Positions 28,701-37,356 of a stretch of DNA of 64,000 nucleotides are shown here, one piece after another. Below the pieces are notes generated by a model. The model did not search any database, was not told where the DNA came from, and worked only from the letters and a program-made list of their open reading frames with translations. The stretch spans positions 10,831,872-10,895,871 of the forward strand of contig BSQZ01000017.1 in the NCBI GenBank assembly GCA_033239005.1, written 5' to 3'. Positions within the stretch are counted from its first letter, which is position 1, and every line of letters starts with the position of its first letter. Origin of the DNA: Lamellibrachia satsuma (taxonomy: Eukaryota > Annelida > Polychaeta > Sabellida > Siboglinidae). A program made the translations under genes and the position numbers.

Positions 28701-31631
28701 CCAATGACAACTTTCTGTGCTTCTACCCACGCAGTCTGACGTCATGTTACATTGCGTGAGGTGACCACCAATGACAAATTTCTGTGCTTCTACCCACGCA
28801 GTCTGACCTGTCAATTGTCATGTTACATTGCGTGAGGTGACCACCAATGACAAATTTCTGTGCTTCTACCCACGCAGTCTGACCTGTCAATTGTCATGTT
28901 ACATTGCTTGAGGTGACCACCAATGACAACTTTCTGTGCTTCTACCCACGCAGTCTGACCAGTCAGTTGTCATGTTACATTGTGTGAGGTGACCACCAAT
29001 GACAACTTTCTGTGCTTCTACCCACGCAGTCTGACCAGTCAATTGTCATGTTACATTGCGTGAGGTGAACACCAATGATGACAACATACAACTCACTGTT
29101 TCCACGATGACATCCTACTTCCAATATGCCAGTTAAATGCGCACATCAAATGCTGAAAATTATACACATCGATTCGTCATTGTTATAAATCATTAATATA
29201 ATATAATTAATGGATATTGAGTGCTTTGGCAATTGGTGAAGGCCAGAATAAGATGTCCTGTACAGCCAATTGGCCAGTAGCCCGCAACAGTTTAATGCAG
29301 TGCTTAGCAAGTCTTTACCCAAACAAGCATTGATTTTCATGGGAAATTGGTGGGAGTCCAGTGAACCAAACTTTACCTGAAAAAACTATCAAAACCCTTT
29401 CACACATTCTTATCAAACGTATAATTTTCCAATTCAGCAACACACGCTATTAGAGATTCACACATGGGGTACTGTCTCTTTGCACACTCATTGGTGCATA
29501 ATGCCACTCAAATGTTCCATGGTGCAAAGGTATTCCTCCTCAGGAATTACACACATCACATTATCACTCCCACTAATTACATCCGTTACATTGTGGTTCC
29601 CGTAATCATTATCAACTTATGCTAGAGTCTTGACTTTGGAAAGGATATGTATCAGCAAGGGACGCTTGCACACTCATGTCCTTTTTTATTCATGAGGGAG
29701 CTAGCTGGGGTTTGTTTTGCGATAACAACATTTTAGTCTGTTCAAATTACTCGAAAACTTAAGCTAATACTATTAGTTTAAGTTTCCAAGTCACTGTTAT
29801 GGTAAACTGCATGACAGTATTCCTGAATCAGGTTATTATACAAGTTCAGACAGTTGGAAAGATTTTGCAGGCTATTTGCGATGAATATTCAGCAAGTTGT
29901 CATTGTGATTTTGCAGTGTCACCGATCACCACCAGCTGTGGCTCAAAAAGACCTTGGGGATAATGAGTCTGTTTGAACCAGAATCACCCTAGTCTGGTGC
30001 CAGCGAAAAAAACATTTCAACCTATAGCCACTAAGAAAGTATTTAGTAGCAGGATGAAATTAGTTTTGTATCATTACGACAATGGCCGTCCACAAACCGA
30101 TGATCGATTATAAAAATCAAATTTATTCCCAACACTATTAGCAAGATTAGCGTGATGTTAGTTTAGCCAGAATGTAAGGTAGCACAAGACTACACTTCAG
30201 AAGACTCAGGCAGCTGTTTTAGCATTGTCTGAGAGCAACAAAGACATTTTATGGTTTACTGATTAATGCATCTTTCATTATTGGCATCCTGGCTTAATTG
30301 AAATATTTTTTATTATCCATGGCAAGAAACAATGCTCTTAAGTATACAAACATTGCAGGGCAGTTTGATAACTTTCCTGATGTGATTACTATGAACGCAT
30401 CCTATTATAAATAAAGCAAAATAAGCTGTATGTTTATAAAAACAGTCATTGATGTGTCAGGCTAGTGTTGTTATTCATTCTTCCATATTATATTGTATAC
30501 CAAAACATTTATTGCAAACATGTGTCTCATTTTCTTTTGAAAAAGTGAACTTTGCAGACATTTATACTCAGATCATCACATTGACTACGAGTGATTGCGA
30601 CAATCTTTTACTTTCTGACCTAACCATGAAAACGAACACCTAGAGCACCTAAACTTCTCCTCATATATCATATATGAGGAGAAGTTTAGGTGATCTACTA
30701 TCTACCATTGAAGCAACAAAGCATGCAGGCACGCACAATTAAAACACAGAAATGCGTAACTGTACGATATTTGATTTCAATCACAGCAGCGTCGTCGCAT
30801 GGACTTTTGGTGAAACTGAACGATGCCTTGTCATATGTATCGATTTTACGGTAGCCTTGGCGATACATACGCGTAATTGCCATAGGAGATGGGGATATTT
30901 TGTTTTTATTTTTTTGTTAATTTTGATCATATTGAGAAAGGAAATGTAATGTTTTGACCACGTGACATGCGTATATGCATAGTAGATATATGAGAAGTTT
31001 AGGTGGTATAGGTGGTCGATTTCATGGTTAGGTCAGAAAGTAAAAGATCACAGTGACTGTGAGTAGTAGCATCTCTAATGCAAGATTTCAAAAGGAAGCA
31101 ATTTTTGCAGATAGCAAATTTTATTGATAAATGACTGGGTGGCAGACTGGCAGTACTAGTAGTAAACAAAAAGTTACATGACATTTCGATAAAACTTTAC
31201 TTTATAGTTAGTTAAAAATAAAATCAGTGGATGTAAGCACAACAATTATAATCTTGTTTATCATGTTGAATTACTATTTTTGAATTTTTGTGACACAACT
31301 TCGTAATTAACGACGTTTTCCGTGTTAACATTGTAATATATTTGGATCTAACAAAGATGTATCGATTAATGGACAGTTCTGGGTACAACTAGCTGTCACA
31401 CTTAATGTAAGGCATGCCAAGAACATGCCAAACAGCTATCGTGGTATTTATCTTGTTGTTCAGACACCGTCACCGAGTCTAGTCAATGCCAATGGCAATG
31501 CCTCAATCTCATGACATAACCGTGATTAACGTTGCTTGGAAACATACTATCGCATATAAAACAACAGTTATAACTAACCTAGCGTCGAAGTCGACAGGCA
31601 ACGTTGGGTCATCGTCATTAATGGAGCTCAT
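5002..31631 (-). CDS. CDK5RAP2: CDK5RAP2/centrosomin-family protein, N-terminal half (11 joined exons, partial)
   Basis: This is a host gene read from GT-AG junctions. Exons in order are 31631-31579, 21373-21303, 18435-18368, 18206-18096, 14394-14318, 12244-12106, 11414-11253, 8325-8291, 6752-6593, 6096-6028 and 5097-5002. The phases all agree, giving 1041 nt or 347 codons with no stop. The start is [18 protein letters not shown] segment [15 protein letters not shown] precedes [19 protein letters not shown] and then [16 protein letters not shown]; this is the CM1 motif of the CDK5RAP2/myomegalin/Cnn family. CM1 recruits and activates gamma-tubulin ring complexes at centrosomes. The following exons encode long coiled coils rich in Glu, Lys, Leu and Gln. 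No stop or 3' UTR was found, so the gene should continue left of the window. It could be either vertebrate-type paralogue (CDK5RAP2 or PDE4DIP); an invertebrate is expected to have one. Confidence 0.9.
5098..6027 (-). other. Intron of the CM1 gene
   Basis: It lies between the donor following the exon at 6028-6096 (GTAAGT) and the acceptor before the exon at 5002-5097. No repeat or embedded gene was recognised. Confidence 0.6.
6753..8290 (-). other. Intron of the CM1 gene
   Basis: An AT-rich intron that ends at the acceptor before the exon at 6593-6752. The only clear repeat is a short (CAGA)n stretch at about 8165-8240 near its upstream end. Confidence 0.6.
8348..8997. repeat. Minisatellite, 43-bp unit, about 15 copies
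   Basis: A near-perfect tandem array whose units differ mainly at one A/G position (TGACATAA versus TGACGTAA). It begins about 20 bp from the acceptor of the 35-nt exon at 8291-8325, within the upstream intron. Confidence 0.95.
9846..10120. repeat. Minisatellite, 40-bp unit, about 7 copies
   Basis: A homogeneous array in the intron upstream of the exon at 8291-8325. Each unit contains TGTGCCACACCTCCACG. It is preceded at about 9762-9800 by three copies of a 13-bp unit. Confidence 0.95.
11090..11149. repeat. (GGCA)n microsatellite
   Basis: About 15 copies of a tetranucleotide lie inside a wider degenerate GACAGACA-type region next to the donor (11247-11252) of the coiled-coil exon. Confidence 0.9.
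11483..11754. repeat. Minisatellite, 34-bp unit, exactly 8 copies
   Basis: Eight units totalling 272 bp, essentially identical, start about 70 bp upstream of the acceptor for the exon at 11253-11414. Confidence 0.95.
11755..12105 (-). other. Intron segment with purine-rich tract
   Basis: This holds a strongly purine-biased stretch on the plus strand (GGGGAGA/GAGAGA types, about 11880-12095) between two coiled-coil exons. The donor GTTAG at 12101-12105 ends the exon at 12106-12244. Confidence 0.5.
12245..14317 (-). other. Intron of the CM1 gene
   Basis: An AT-rich intron. It includes a degenerate dispersed repeat at about 12700-13050 that is related to one at about 29790-30060, and a TA microsatellite at 13660-13751. 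No embedded gene was seen. Confidence 0.5.
13660..13751. repeat. (TA)n microsatellite
   Basis: An uninterrupted alternating TA tract of about 90 bp. Confidence 0.95.
14357..15048. repeat. 53-bp array, about 13 copies, duplicating a splice acceptor and exon start
   Basis: The first copy overlaps the host exon 14318-14394. Every unit therefore holds the acceptor (GTTGTTATAG on the minus strand) and the first half of the exon (encoding [13 protein letters not shown]). Units carry few substitutions. This is a tandem duplication of an exon boundary rather than of intron sequence alone. Confidence 0.95.
15434..15756. repeat. Minisatellite, 41-bp unit, about 8 copies
   Basis: The units contain GGGACTTGACAGATGC. 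The first copy is 4 bp shorter. It is intronic in the CM1 gene. Confidence 0.95.
15757..16975 (-). other. Intron sequence, CM1 gene
   Basis: No gene was recognised apart from the candidate microexon at 16386-16397. Confidence 0.5.
16386..16397 (-). other. Candidate 12-nt in-frame microexon of the CM1 gene
   Basis: A 12-nt segment (GCGATGGATCAG, reading Ala-Met-Asp-Gln) is flanked by an acceptor ending TTCAG and a donor GTATTC. It lies in the intron between the exons at 18096 and 14318, both phase 0, so inclusion would insert four residues in the middle of CM1 without a frame change. The human family members lack such an insertion as far as I recall. It may be an alternative microexon or chance. 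Confidence 0.3.
16976..17986. repeat. Minisatellite, 42-bp unit, about 24 copies
   Basis: A highly homogeneous array. The 42-bp period is a multiple of three, so it gives a spurious 361-codon open frame of a 14-residue repeat. It lies about 110 bp downstream of the CM1 exon donor at 18095. Confidence 0.95.
18763..19640. repeat. Minisatellite, 34-bp unit, about 26 copies
   Basis: The units contain TTGGTGCACAGAGGAATCC and fall into three variant classes (AGTGTTGG, AGGGTTGG, ACTGTTGG) plus a few 4-bp-shorter units. They lie in the intron between the exons at 21303 and 18368. Because 34 is not a multiple of three, each frame cycles through all phases and long meaningless ORFs arise. Confidence 0.95.
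19635..20392 (-). mobile_element. Penelope-like element fragment with GIY-YIG-type endonuclease remnant
   Basis: The minus strand at about 20285-19960 encodes [20 protein letters not shown] followed by LGTRIKD. These match the GVVYxIxCxxCxxxYIGET core of the C-terminal GIY-YIG nuclease of Penelope-like retroelements. The frame continues to about 19800 with stops. An inverted pair of roughly 52 bp (19638-19692 and 20338-20392, each starting TTCTTCAGACGACTA outward) brackets the fragment. A 59-bp duplication lies at 20111-20228. The reverse transcriptase is absent, so this is a 3' remnant. Confidence 0.65.
20393..21302 (-). other. Intron sequence, CM1 gene
   Basis: No gene or repeat was recognised between the Penelope-like fragment and the donor at 21297-21302. 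Confidence 0.5.
21374..24293 (-). other. First intron of the CM1 gene, distal part
   Basis: AT-rich sequence with only minor repeats, for example two copies of a 33-bp unit at about 21711-21776. No exon was identified. Confidence 0.45.
24294..24503. repeat. (AACC)n microsatellite, about 52 copies
   Basis: A perfect tetranucleotide array of about 208 bp that is open in several frames on both strands. The predicted PTNQ and GWLV repeats are artefacts. Confidence 0.95.
24643..24706. repeat. 24-bp unit, about 3 copies
   Basis: A short tandem array (units start AAACATTATGTGCTATG) in the first intron. Confidence 0.85.
24890..25003. repeat. 41-bp unit, about 3 copies
   Basis: Near-identical units with GACAGCAAGGATTAATGTC in the first intron. 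Confidence 0.85.
25004..27842 (-). other. First intron of the CM1 gene, middle part
   Basis: No gene was recognised. It contains three units with ACGCACGCAC and GCTATCTGCACC at about 26999-27113 and a short (ACGC)/(AC) tract at 27190-27222. Confidence 0.45.
27843..29090. repeat. Minisatellite, about 76-bp unit, about 16 copies
   Basis: The largest unit in the window. The copies differ by point changes and small indels (GTGAGTGAGG versus GTGAGG), so it is older or more diverged than the other arrays. Confidence 0.9.
29091..30579 (-). other. First intron of the CM1 gene, proximal part
   Basis: No gene was recognised. It holds the second copy (about 29790-30060) of the dispersed repeat that also occurs at about 12700-13050. 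Confidence 0.45.
30580..31070. mobile_element. Foldback/MITE-like element with nested palindrome
   Basis: Inverted arms of about 80 bp (30585-30670 and 30985-31065) share TTTTACTTTCTGACCTAACC and the complement on the other side. The left arm ends in a near-perfect palindrome at 30648-30694: two 23-bp arms around one base, with outer ends CACCTAAACTTCTCC and GGAGAAGTTTAGGTG. No transposase was seen. It is probably a non-autonomous foldback element in the first intron. Confidence 0.6.
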
Positions 31632-31800
31632 GACGATTTCGCTTTAATTATTCGCGTTTTTCAACAAAATTATCAACACCAAATAAATCCCACGTTCCAA
31701 ATTTCCGCCATGATTGTAAACTCTTAATACGCATGCGTGTTTACAAACTTCTCGATAATCATGGGAAGGGATGTACCCAATCCCCGCCAATTTTAGTCTC
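31632..31800 (-). promoter_or_regulatory. Putative promoter/5' UTR of the CM1 gene
   Basis: Immediately upstream of the ATG at 31631. It contains the palindrome ACGCATGCGT (about 31730), which resembles an NRF1-type site common in TATA-less animal promoters, and no TATA box. The transcription start cannot be placed from sequence. Confidence 0.35.
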
Positions 31801-33613
31801 CGTTATTAAGGCTCCGTAAAGTGGCGCCACCTTACTTTGCATGGGGTCTTGTCTTGTCTTGTCTTGTAGTAAGATAAGATAGATAAGATATGATAAGATA
31901 ATTCTTTATTGTCTCAACAGTGAATTTGAGAAATTTGTCTCGGGTAAGAACAGACATGACTGCAATATATACATAAAAAAAACATTCTATAAAAACAGCA
32001 TATAAGTAGACAGTGAAACATATTAATAATAATAGTAATAATAATAAATACACACATAAATAAATGAATAAACATTATATACATTGCATGCACATTACTT
32101 GTTATGCTAGGAACGGCAAGTAACACTGTTGAAGCAGGTATCATGAGTTAAGTTGTTTAATGGACAGTGGCACAAATGAGTATTTGTATCTATTAAGCCT
32201 GCACGGAGGAGTTCTATAGCGTCTGCCAGATGGCAGGAACTGAAATTCATTATGTAAAACATGTTTGGTATCATAAATAATCTTGACTGACTGTCTTCTT
32301 AATGTCTGTAGTACTGGCCAACACGCCTATGGAGTCAAACGGTCAGGGTTGGGTGCGCATGCTATTTAGTCATGTTTGTTTGGGACTAAGTGTGTGAGAG
32401 CTTGCTTAAATTGCTGTGGTGGTCTGGTAATGAATTCCAATCTTTTATTGCTCGGAGAAAATAAGAACAAATTGGAACAGTTCTTGCTCGTGTGTATGGT
32501 TTTGAAGGCTTTGGTATTTAGATGCCGTGAGTGGCGTTGGACGGGCTGGGGGAGGTTTCCGACAGGCAAGGACATATGACTGTGGATGGCTTTGTGAAAT
32601 ATGGTGAGACATCTGTTTGTTCTCCTGGTTGTTAGTTGCTCTAGGTGTAATTTTTAAATCATTTCTGACACACACCCAGTTTCTCTGGATGTGCAGTCGT
32701 TGTGACAAAAGCGAGCCGCCCGTCTTTACACCATCTCTATTTTGTTAACGAGGACCTGGGTGTGGGGGTCCCACATTGATGATGAATATTCTAGCAGTGG
32801 ACGAACAAGGGTTGTACGTGTAGGCAGTTGTCACCATGGCATGAGTGGAGAATCCGTCTGACGAATGCAAAGGTACTGTTAGCTGAAGCTTTGATCTGAT
32901 GGATGTGTTTATTCCATGTGAGATCTTTAGTGATGCAAACTCCTAGATTGGGATGACTGTCAGTTTCGATGTTCAGGAGATGGGACGATAATTTGATGCA
33001 AGGGACCGGTCTCCCTTCTTTAAGATGAGAGTGATGTTGGCCCGTAACCAAGAGAGAGGGAATTCCCGTGATGAGTGATTTTGGGAAGACTGAGCCGAGG
33101 GCTGGAGCCAATTCGTTGGCCGTGAAGTAGTTTAACAACCCCTTCTATTGTGATGATGATGTCAGGCATGGCTGGTATGTTTGTGTTTGGTTCTTGTGGT
33201 AGGTGGGTGTTTTTGCCTGTAAAGACTGACTTGAACTGGTTATTAAGATTTTCGGCTTTCAATTTGTTATCTGACTCTAGCCTGTTGTCTTTGGTTAGGG
33301 TTGGTATACCGATTGTATCAACTTTCAAGTTTTTGATTTAGGACCAGAATGAGATATATCTTCTATGTGCAGTTCTTGTCTCTTTGTGTGTGGTCTTACG
33401 TGCTTAACCAAAACTTTCATAACTGGCTTGATTTTTTCTGTTGTTTGTGTGTTGAAAGCTCATTGTTTACGTTTGTGTAATCATTTGATTCGCCTTAGAA
33501 ATTATTTTGGTTGGTATGTGAGAGTTCATTATTGATTCAAGAGCAGTTTGGAATTCTTTGTACATTTCATTGACTGTGTTCATGGATGTATCTCTTGATA
33601 TTAATTCATTACT

Positions 33614-34123
33614 TCATTTGAGTAGATCTTCTTTCAGAGCTTGTATGTTAGCTTTGTGGTACATGTATATTTTGCGTAGTTGTTGTTTGATAACCGTGGG
33701 TTTGCAGCTGTTTATGTTTACTGGGATGCCGTCATGGTCACTTATTCCTGGCACAACTGTAGATTTTTCAACAAGGGTGGGGTTTGTTGTGAAGAACAAG
33801 TCCAAAGTGTTATTTATTCTGGTGGGTTCACGGACAACTTGTTCTAGTCCAAAGTCATTAGCAATTTCAATTAATTGTTTTGATAGGCCGGGGGCAGCCC
33901 CACCTAGTTTTGTGCTGAGTAGGTCCCAATCTATATCGGGGAGATCGAAATCTCCAGCTAGCCATATATGTTCATCGTCTGAACGTTTGATTTTGTTTAT
34001 GGATTCCCGTAGTTCATTCATATAGTCATTAGTGTTGCCAAATTGTGGTGATCTGTAGAATGCCCCAATTGTGACATCTTTAGATCCTTGTATTTTGATG
34101 GTGACCCAAATAGATGATTTCAC
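33614..34123 (-). pseudogene. LINE AP endonuclease fragment
   Basis: A 169-codon fragment of an EEP endonuclease. GAFYRSPQFGNT, AGDFDLPDIDWD, REPTRINNTLDLF and ISDHDG are the conserved blocks, and the catalytic Asp and His residues are visible. It would nick target DNA for priming in an intact element. Stops and the deleted RT palm show it is dead. Confidence 0.75.
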
Positions 34124-34565
34124 AATTGGTATTGAGCTCTGGTCTGTGGGTTTCTATGAGAAAACATTTTATGGCTATTAGGACTCCTTCTTTGGAGTTG
34201 TCAAAGTCTCTGTCTTTGTGAATGATAGAATAATTGGAGGGAACAGCTCACTGCTGCTAACAGAGCTGTCTAGGTGTGTTTCAATGCCTATAATTATACC
34301 CGGGCTGTAATTCTCAATGCACACTGCAAGGTCTGAAACTTTGTTCCTGATGCTGCAGAAGTTTATGACCAGGGTTTTTATGGATTGTCTCTTTGTAGAT
34401 GTTTTCTGTGTTTGTTTCTTAGTAAACGTTCTTCGTGTTTTAGATGGTCTGATACTACTGCAGTTACTGTTATTATTTCTTTGTTAGCGTGGAGAAGAAG
34501 TAGCTAAAGGTGGGCTTAGTGGTTCACTTCAATCAGATGTGGACAAGTCCGACAGGATAGAAAAG

Positions 34566-34997
34566 CTATTTACTATCTCTATGGATGAGTTTGAGGAAAG
34601 CGAACTTGCAAAATTTGGAATGCCACACTGGCAGCAAATCCAAGAAACCTGGCTGTTTTAGAGGGCAACATGCAAATGTGGACATTCCCATACAATTTAC
34701 ATGGTACCAGGAATTGCATTGGTCACAGCAAGTCGCTCGTTGATCCCATCTTGCTGCTTTTTCGCAGATGGCACAAGGGAATTTAGGCTTGTAAGGGCCT
34801 GGGTTTGGATTCAGATCACCGGCTTGCATGAGGACTAGAATGGCGAAGCATGTTGGGTGTTTCTGGTTTAACGATGCTAGTTGGTCGAAATATTTGGATT
34901 CCCAACATACTGTAATGTTTGGGGAGATTGGGAAATATTTGTAGTAAAAGTTTGTAGACATGGGTAGGGGTAGTTGATAATTGACAGTTGTACTCAC
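34566..34997 (-). pseudogene. LINE ORF start with 2A-like motif and PHD finger
   Basis: 143 codons. Residues about 55-69 contain AGDLNPNPGP, close to the 2A ribosome-skipping core DxExNPGP but with Asn in place of Glu. A Cys/His cluster follows (CAIC ... CCDQCNSWYHVNC), the PHD-type zinc finger found in many CR1-like LINEs. The sequence then becomes unrelated after about residue 105, which suggests a frameshift or deletion. Whether the variant 2A motif works is unknown. Confidence 0.6.
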
Positions 34998-35119
34998 AGT
35001 TTCACAGCATGGATCAGCATGGTTTTTACAGTACTTTTGTTCTACCCTATGTGGTAGTCAACACAGTAGCCAGAAGTGCAAAGATAAGACAATAGTTCAT
35101 ATTGGCTTTAATAACTGGA

Positions 35120-35290
35120 ATCACAATGGATGTAAATCACAGTAGCTATAAATATAAAATCACAGTAGATATAAAATATAAATCACAATAGTTATCAGTG
35201 TAAAATCACAGTAAATATAAATCACGTAGTTATCAAAGTATAATTGCAGTAAATATAAATCACAGTAGTTATACATATATAATCGCAGTA
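35120..35290. repeat. Degenerate AT-rich short tandem repeats
   Basis: Several imperfect units of the type AATCACAGTAGTTATAAATA, about 25 bp each. Confidence 0.6.
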
Positions 35291-36437
35291 TAATATTTCA
35301 TAAACTTTATAGGCTGCTGTATTATTTAATCTTACAAACTACAGGTAATCGTATGACTGGGTTGCAAGACGCTTTGTGCAGTGCGATGGAAGTGCAGGTC
35401 TTCACCATGGTTGGGTTCCAGGTCGATACTCGGTAAAGAATGTTTTGGTGAAAGGCCTGTTAGTAGACAGTTTATTGTATATTCCGTATATTGTGTTTAC
35501 TGTTGGCTTCTGTTGTTGCTGACACCCTGTGATTAGGACATATAACTAGTGTATATGTTATGCCTTATAAGTAATGTACGTTTAGTTTGAGAGAATGCTA
35601 TAATTTGTTGAGGTTTTTTTGGGGGGATACATTCATCCAGTAAATTCACATATTTAATCTAGTGCTGAGGCAAATTCACGTTCCTTTTGAACGAGTTGCT
35701 TCTTGAATACTCGTTGAATACTTGAATAGTTGGCATCGTCTAGCGGTTAGAGAATCAGACTGTCGATCGAGGTTTGATACCCTCACCACTGACCCGACTG
35801 CAATTTCCACTTCCGTTTGAGCTGCTCGTAGCCCGTTGTCTAAACGTGTATCGGGTGCAAAAGGAAGTTGTGGAAAAACAGACTTTTCCATACAGCCGAA
35901 GATGCTCTAGCTCCCGAAGCAACTGGGCCGTTTGAGATTTCGGTGTGGATTTTCGGTGTGGTACGTAGCCGTTGCCAACGTTTCTTGTACCCTGTCACCC
36001 GCCGCTCCTGCATAGCTATTGCATAAGCATTATCTGCCAATTTCTTTTATGTGTTTCGTTATACATATATTTAAGTCTGTAAGTACGAGTCAAAAGGTCA
36101 GATCATACAAGTCAAAAGGTCAGAAGATGGTGACAGCGGTGAACACTAATGTCTAACAATACGTAGACGAAAGAAAGACGGTGAATCGTGTTAACACAGA
36201 CTGACAAATTCGCTAAATCGCCGACGTCCTTTAATATCACCAATGTAAATCACACAATGTAAGTCACATGTTGTGTTCTCGTTGTTGTAATTTCATGTTT
36301 CGTTGATCAAAGCTGGATTACTATTTTGGATCGGGGAGAGGGAAGTGGTCGGACATCTGGAATTAAACAATCTTGTTCTATACATCGTCTCTTGTAATTT
36401 CGCAATTACAACGTACAACGTACACCAAGATACAACA
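35291..36437. other. Region before Gypsy B gag, probably containing its 5' LTR
   Basis: No CDS was recognised. Gypsy B's 5' LTR should end near 36437 (ACAACA just before a TGGCGACGAG primer-binding-like site at 36443). Its left boundary cannot be set because the matching 3' LTR lies outside the window. Apart from the tRNA-like sequence, nothing else is recognised. Confidence 0.35.
35728..35802 (+). tRNA. tRNA-Asp(GTC)-like sequence, probably a pseudogene or SINE head
   Basis: An A-box-like TCTAGCGGTTAGAG, an anticodon-loop-like CTGTCGA (anticodon GTC) and a B-box-like GGTTTGATACC occur at tRNA spacing. The acceptor stem does not pair convincingly by eye, so a functional tRNA is doubtful. A tRNA-derived SINE promoter is the alternative. 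Confidence 0.4.
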
Positions 36438-36520
36438 TTTTATGGCGACGAGACAGCTGGGATCAGACTACACGAAAATATGTAAGTTACGCATGCAACG
36501 TAAGCGAACTAAACGGGAAC

Positions 36521-36599
36521 ATGGCGAATTTGATCGATGCGCCAGCGAAGTTCTTAGAAAAACCCGGACCGCCGCCGATTGCGTGGCACGAGTGGAAAC
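36521..36599 (+). pseudogene. Gypsy B Gag, N-terminal stub
   Basis: ATG at 36521 opens 26 codons, starting MANLIDAPAKFLEKPGPPP and followed by IAWHEWK. This is the typical Gag start of this Gypsy group (hydrophobic residues, PPP, then a W-x-x-W segment). It is broken after Lys at the TIR of the inserted DNA element, and the frame resumes at 61991. Confidence 0.75.
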
Positions 36600-37013
36600 T
36601 TCGGTAATCGTTTACTTAACTGGCCTAAATTATTAGGGCTTTATGCCGACGGTTTTTACAGCATTTTTGTACATGAATGCGTTCCTTACATCATTCCGCA
36701 TATGTTCCAGTAAAAAAAGTTCATATATTCTTTAAAAATATTGCGTTCTAGGCCACTTTTAATCAGTTTTACACATCAAAACAGCGGAACTGATTGCAAG
36801 ATAAACATGGCGCGTGTGCGATTTGCGCATTAGTCACGCCTCGGTGCCATCAGAACCGCGAAGGCGATGTTTGTGTGTATTGGGCATACAATTACGCAAC
36901 GTAAAAAAATTAAGAAAAAAACATTGAGAAAATAGCCTCCACAAATGTTTCAAAACGAAGAAATTCTAGAAAAAAATTAAAACATTCTCCACAGTTTTTA
37001 TATTAAACACAAC
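36600..37013 (+). repeat. Left TIR of the 2.7-kb DNA element (first segment)
   Basis: It matches the reverse complement of about 61570-61988 with scattered substitutions. It is interrupted at 37013 by Gypsy A and continues at 59666. Confidence 0.85.
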
Positions 37014-37210
37014 TGTTGTATCTAGTAGTTTATATATAGTCAATCTCGTATTTACGCAGAGGAATAGAAGTGCGTTTATTGAATTCACATTTGCGGCGCT
37101 ACATCACGCTATGCCTTGCACGCGCGTAGCCGCGTCATCAATAGTACGTCATCACATTAGCATGCACCAAGTAACTTGTGGCTCATTACAATATTGTTGT
37201 AAACACAGCA
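37014..37210 (-). repeat. 3' LTR of Gypsy A
   Basis: 197 bp, nearly identical to 59464-59660. It is preceded by ACAAC at 37009-37013. Confidence 0.93.
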
Positions 37211-37223
37211 TTTTTCCCCCACT
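37211..37223 (-). other. Gypsy A polypurine tract
   Basis: The minus strand reads AGTGGGGGAAAAA immediately before the 3' LTR, the expected primer for plus-strand DNA synthesis. Confidence 0.75.
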
Positions 37224-37356
37224 TGGAATAAAAGTCAATGAAGGGCTCAGGCAAATACTAAAGTTCAAAAGTTCAAACATGCTTATACTATGCTAAAACA
37301 TGATCATTAATTACGCGATCGGTGGAGAGGAGAGGTTGTTAGCACATCACTCTAGT

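Larger units (their letters stand above)
31845..35000 (-). mobile_element. CR1-like LINE remnant with PHD-type ORF1 start
   Basis: The blocks on the minus strand are an N-terminal region with a 2A-like motif and PHD finger (34997-34566), an AP endonuclease (34123-33614: GAFYRSP, LAGDFDLPDIDWD, ISDHDGIP), the start of an RT (33328-33100), and a thumb region (HPNLGVCITKDLTWNKHI, about 33000-32850). The catalytic palm between the last two blocks is deleted. A simple-repeat tail (TCTTG/GATAA units) at 31845-31905 marks the 3' end. The order of domains fits CR1-like LINEs. Confidence 0.75.

Noticed and set aside
27843..29090. CRISPR-like array
   Set aside because: The whole 76-bp unit is repeated with no unique spacers, and the genome is an animal's.
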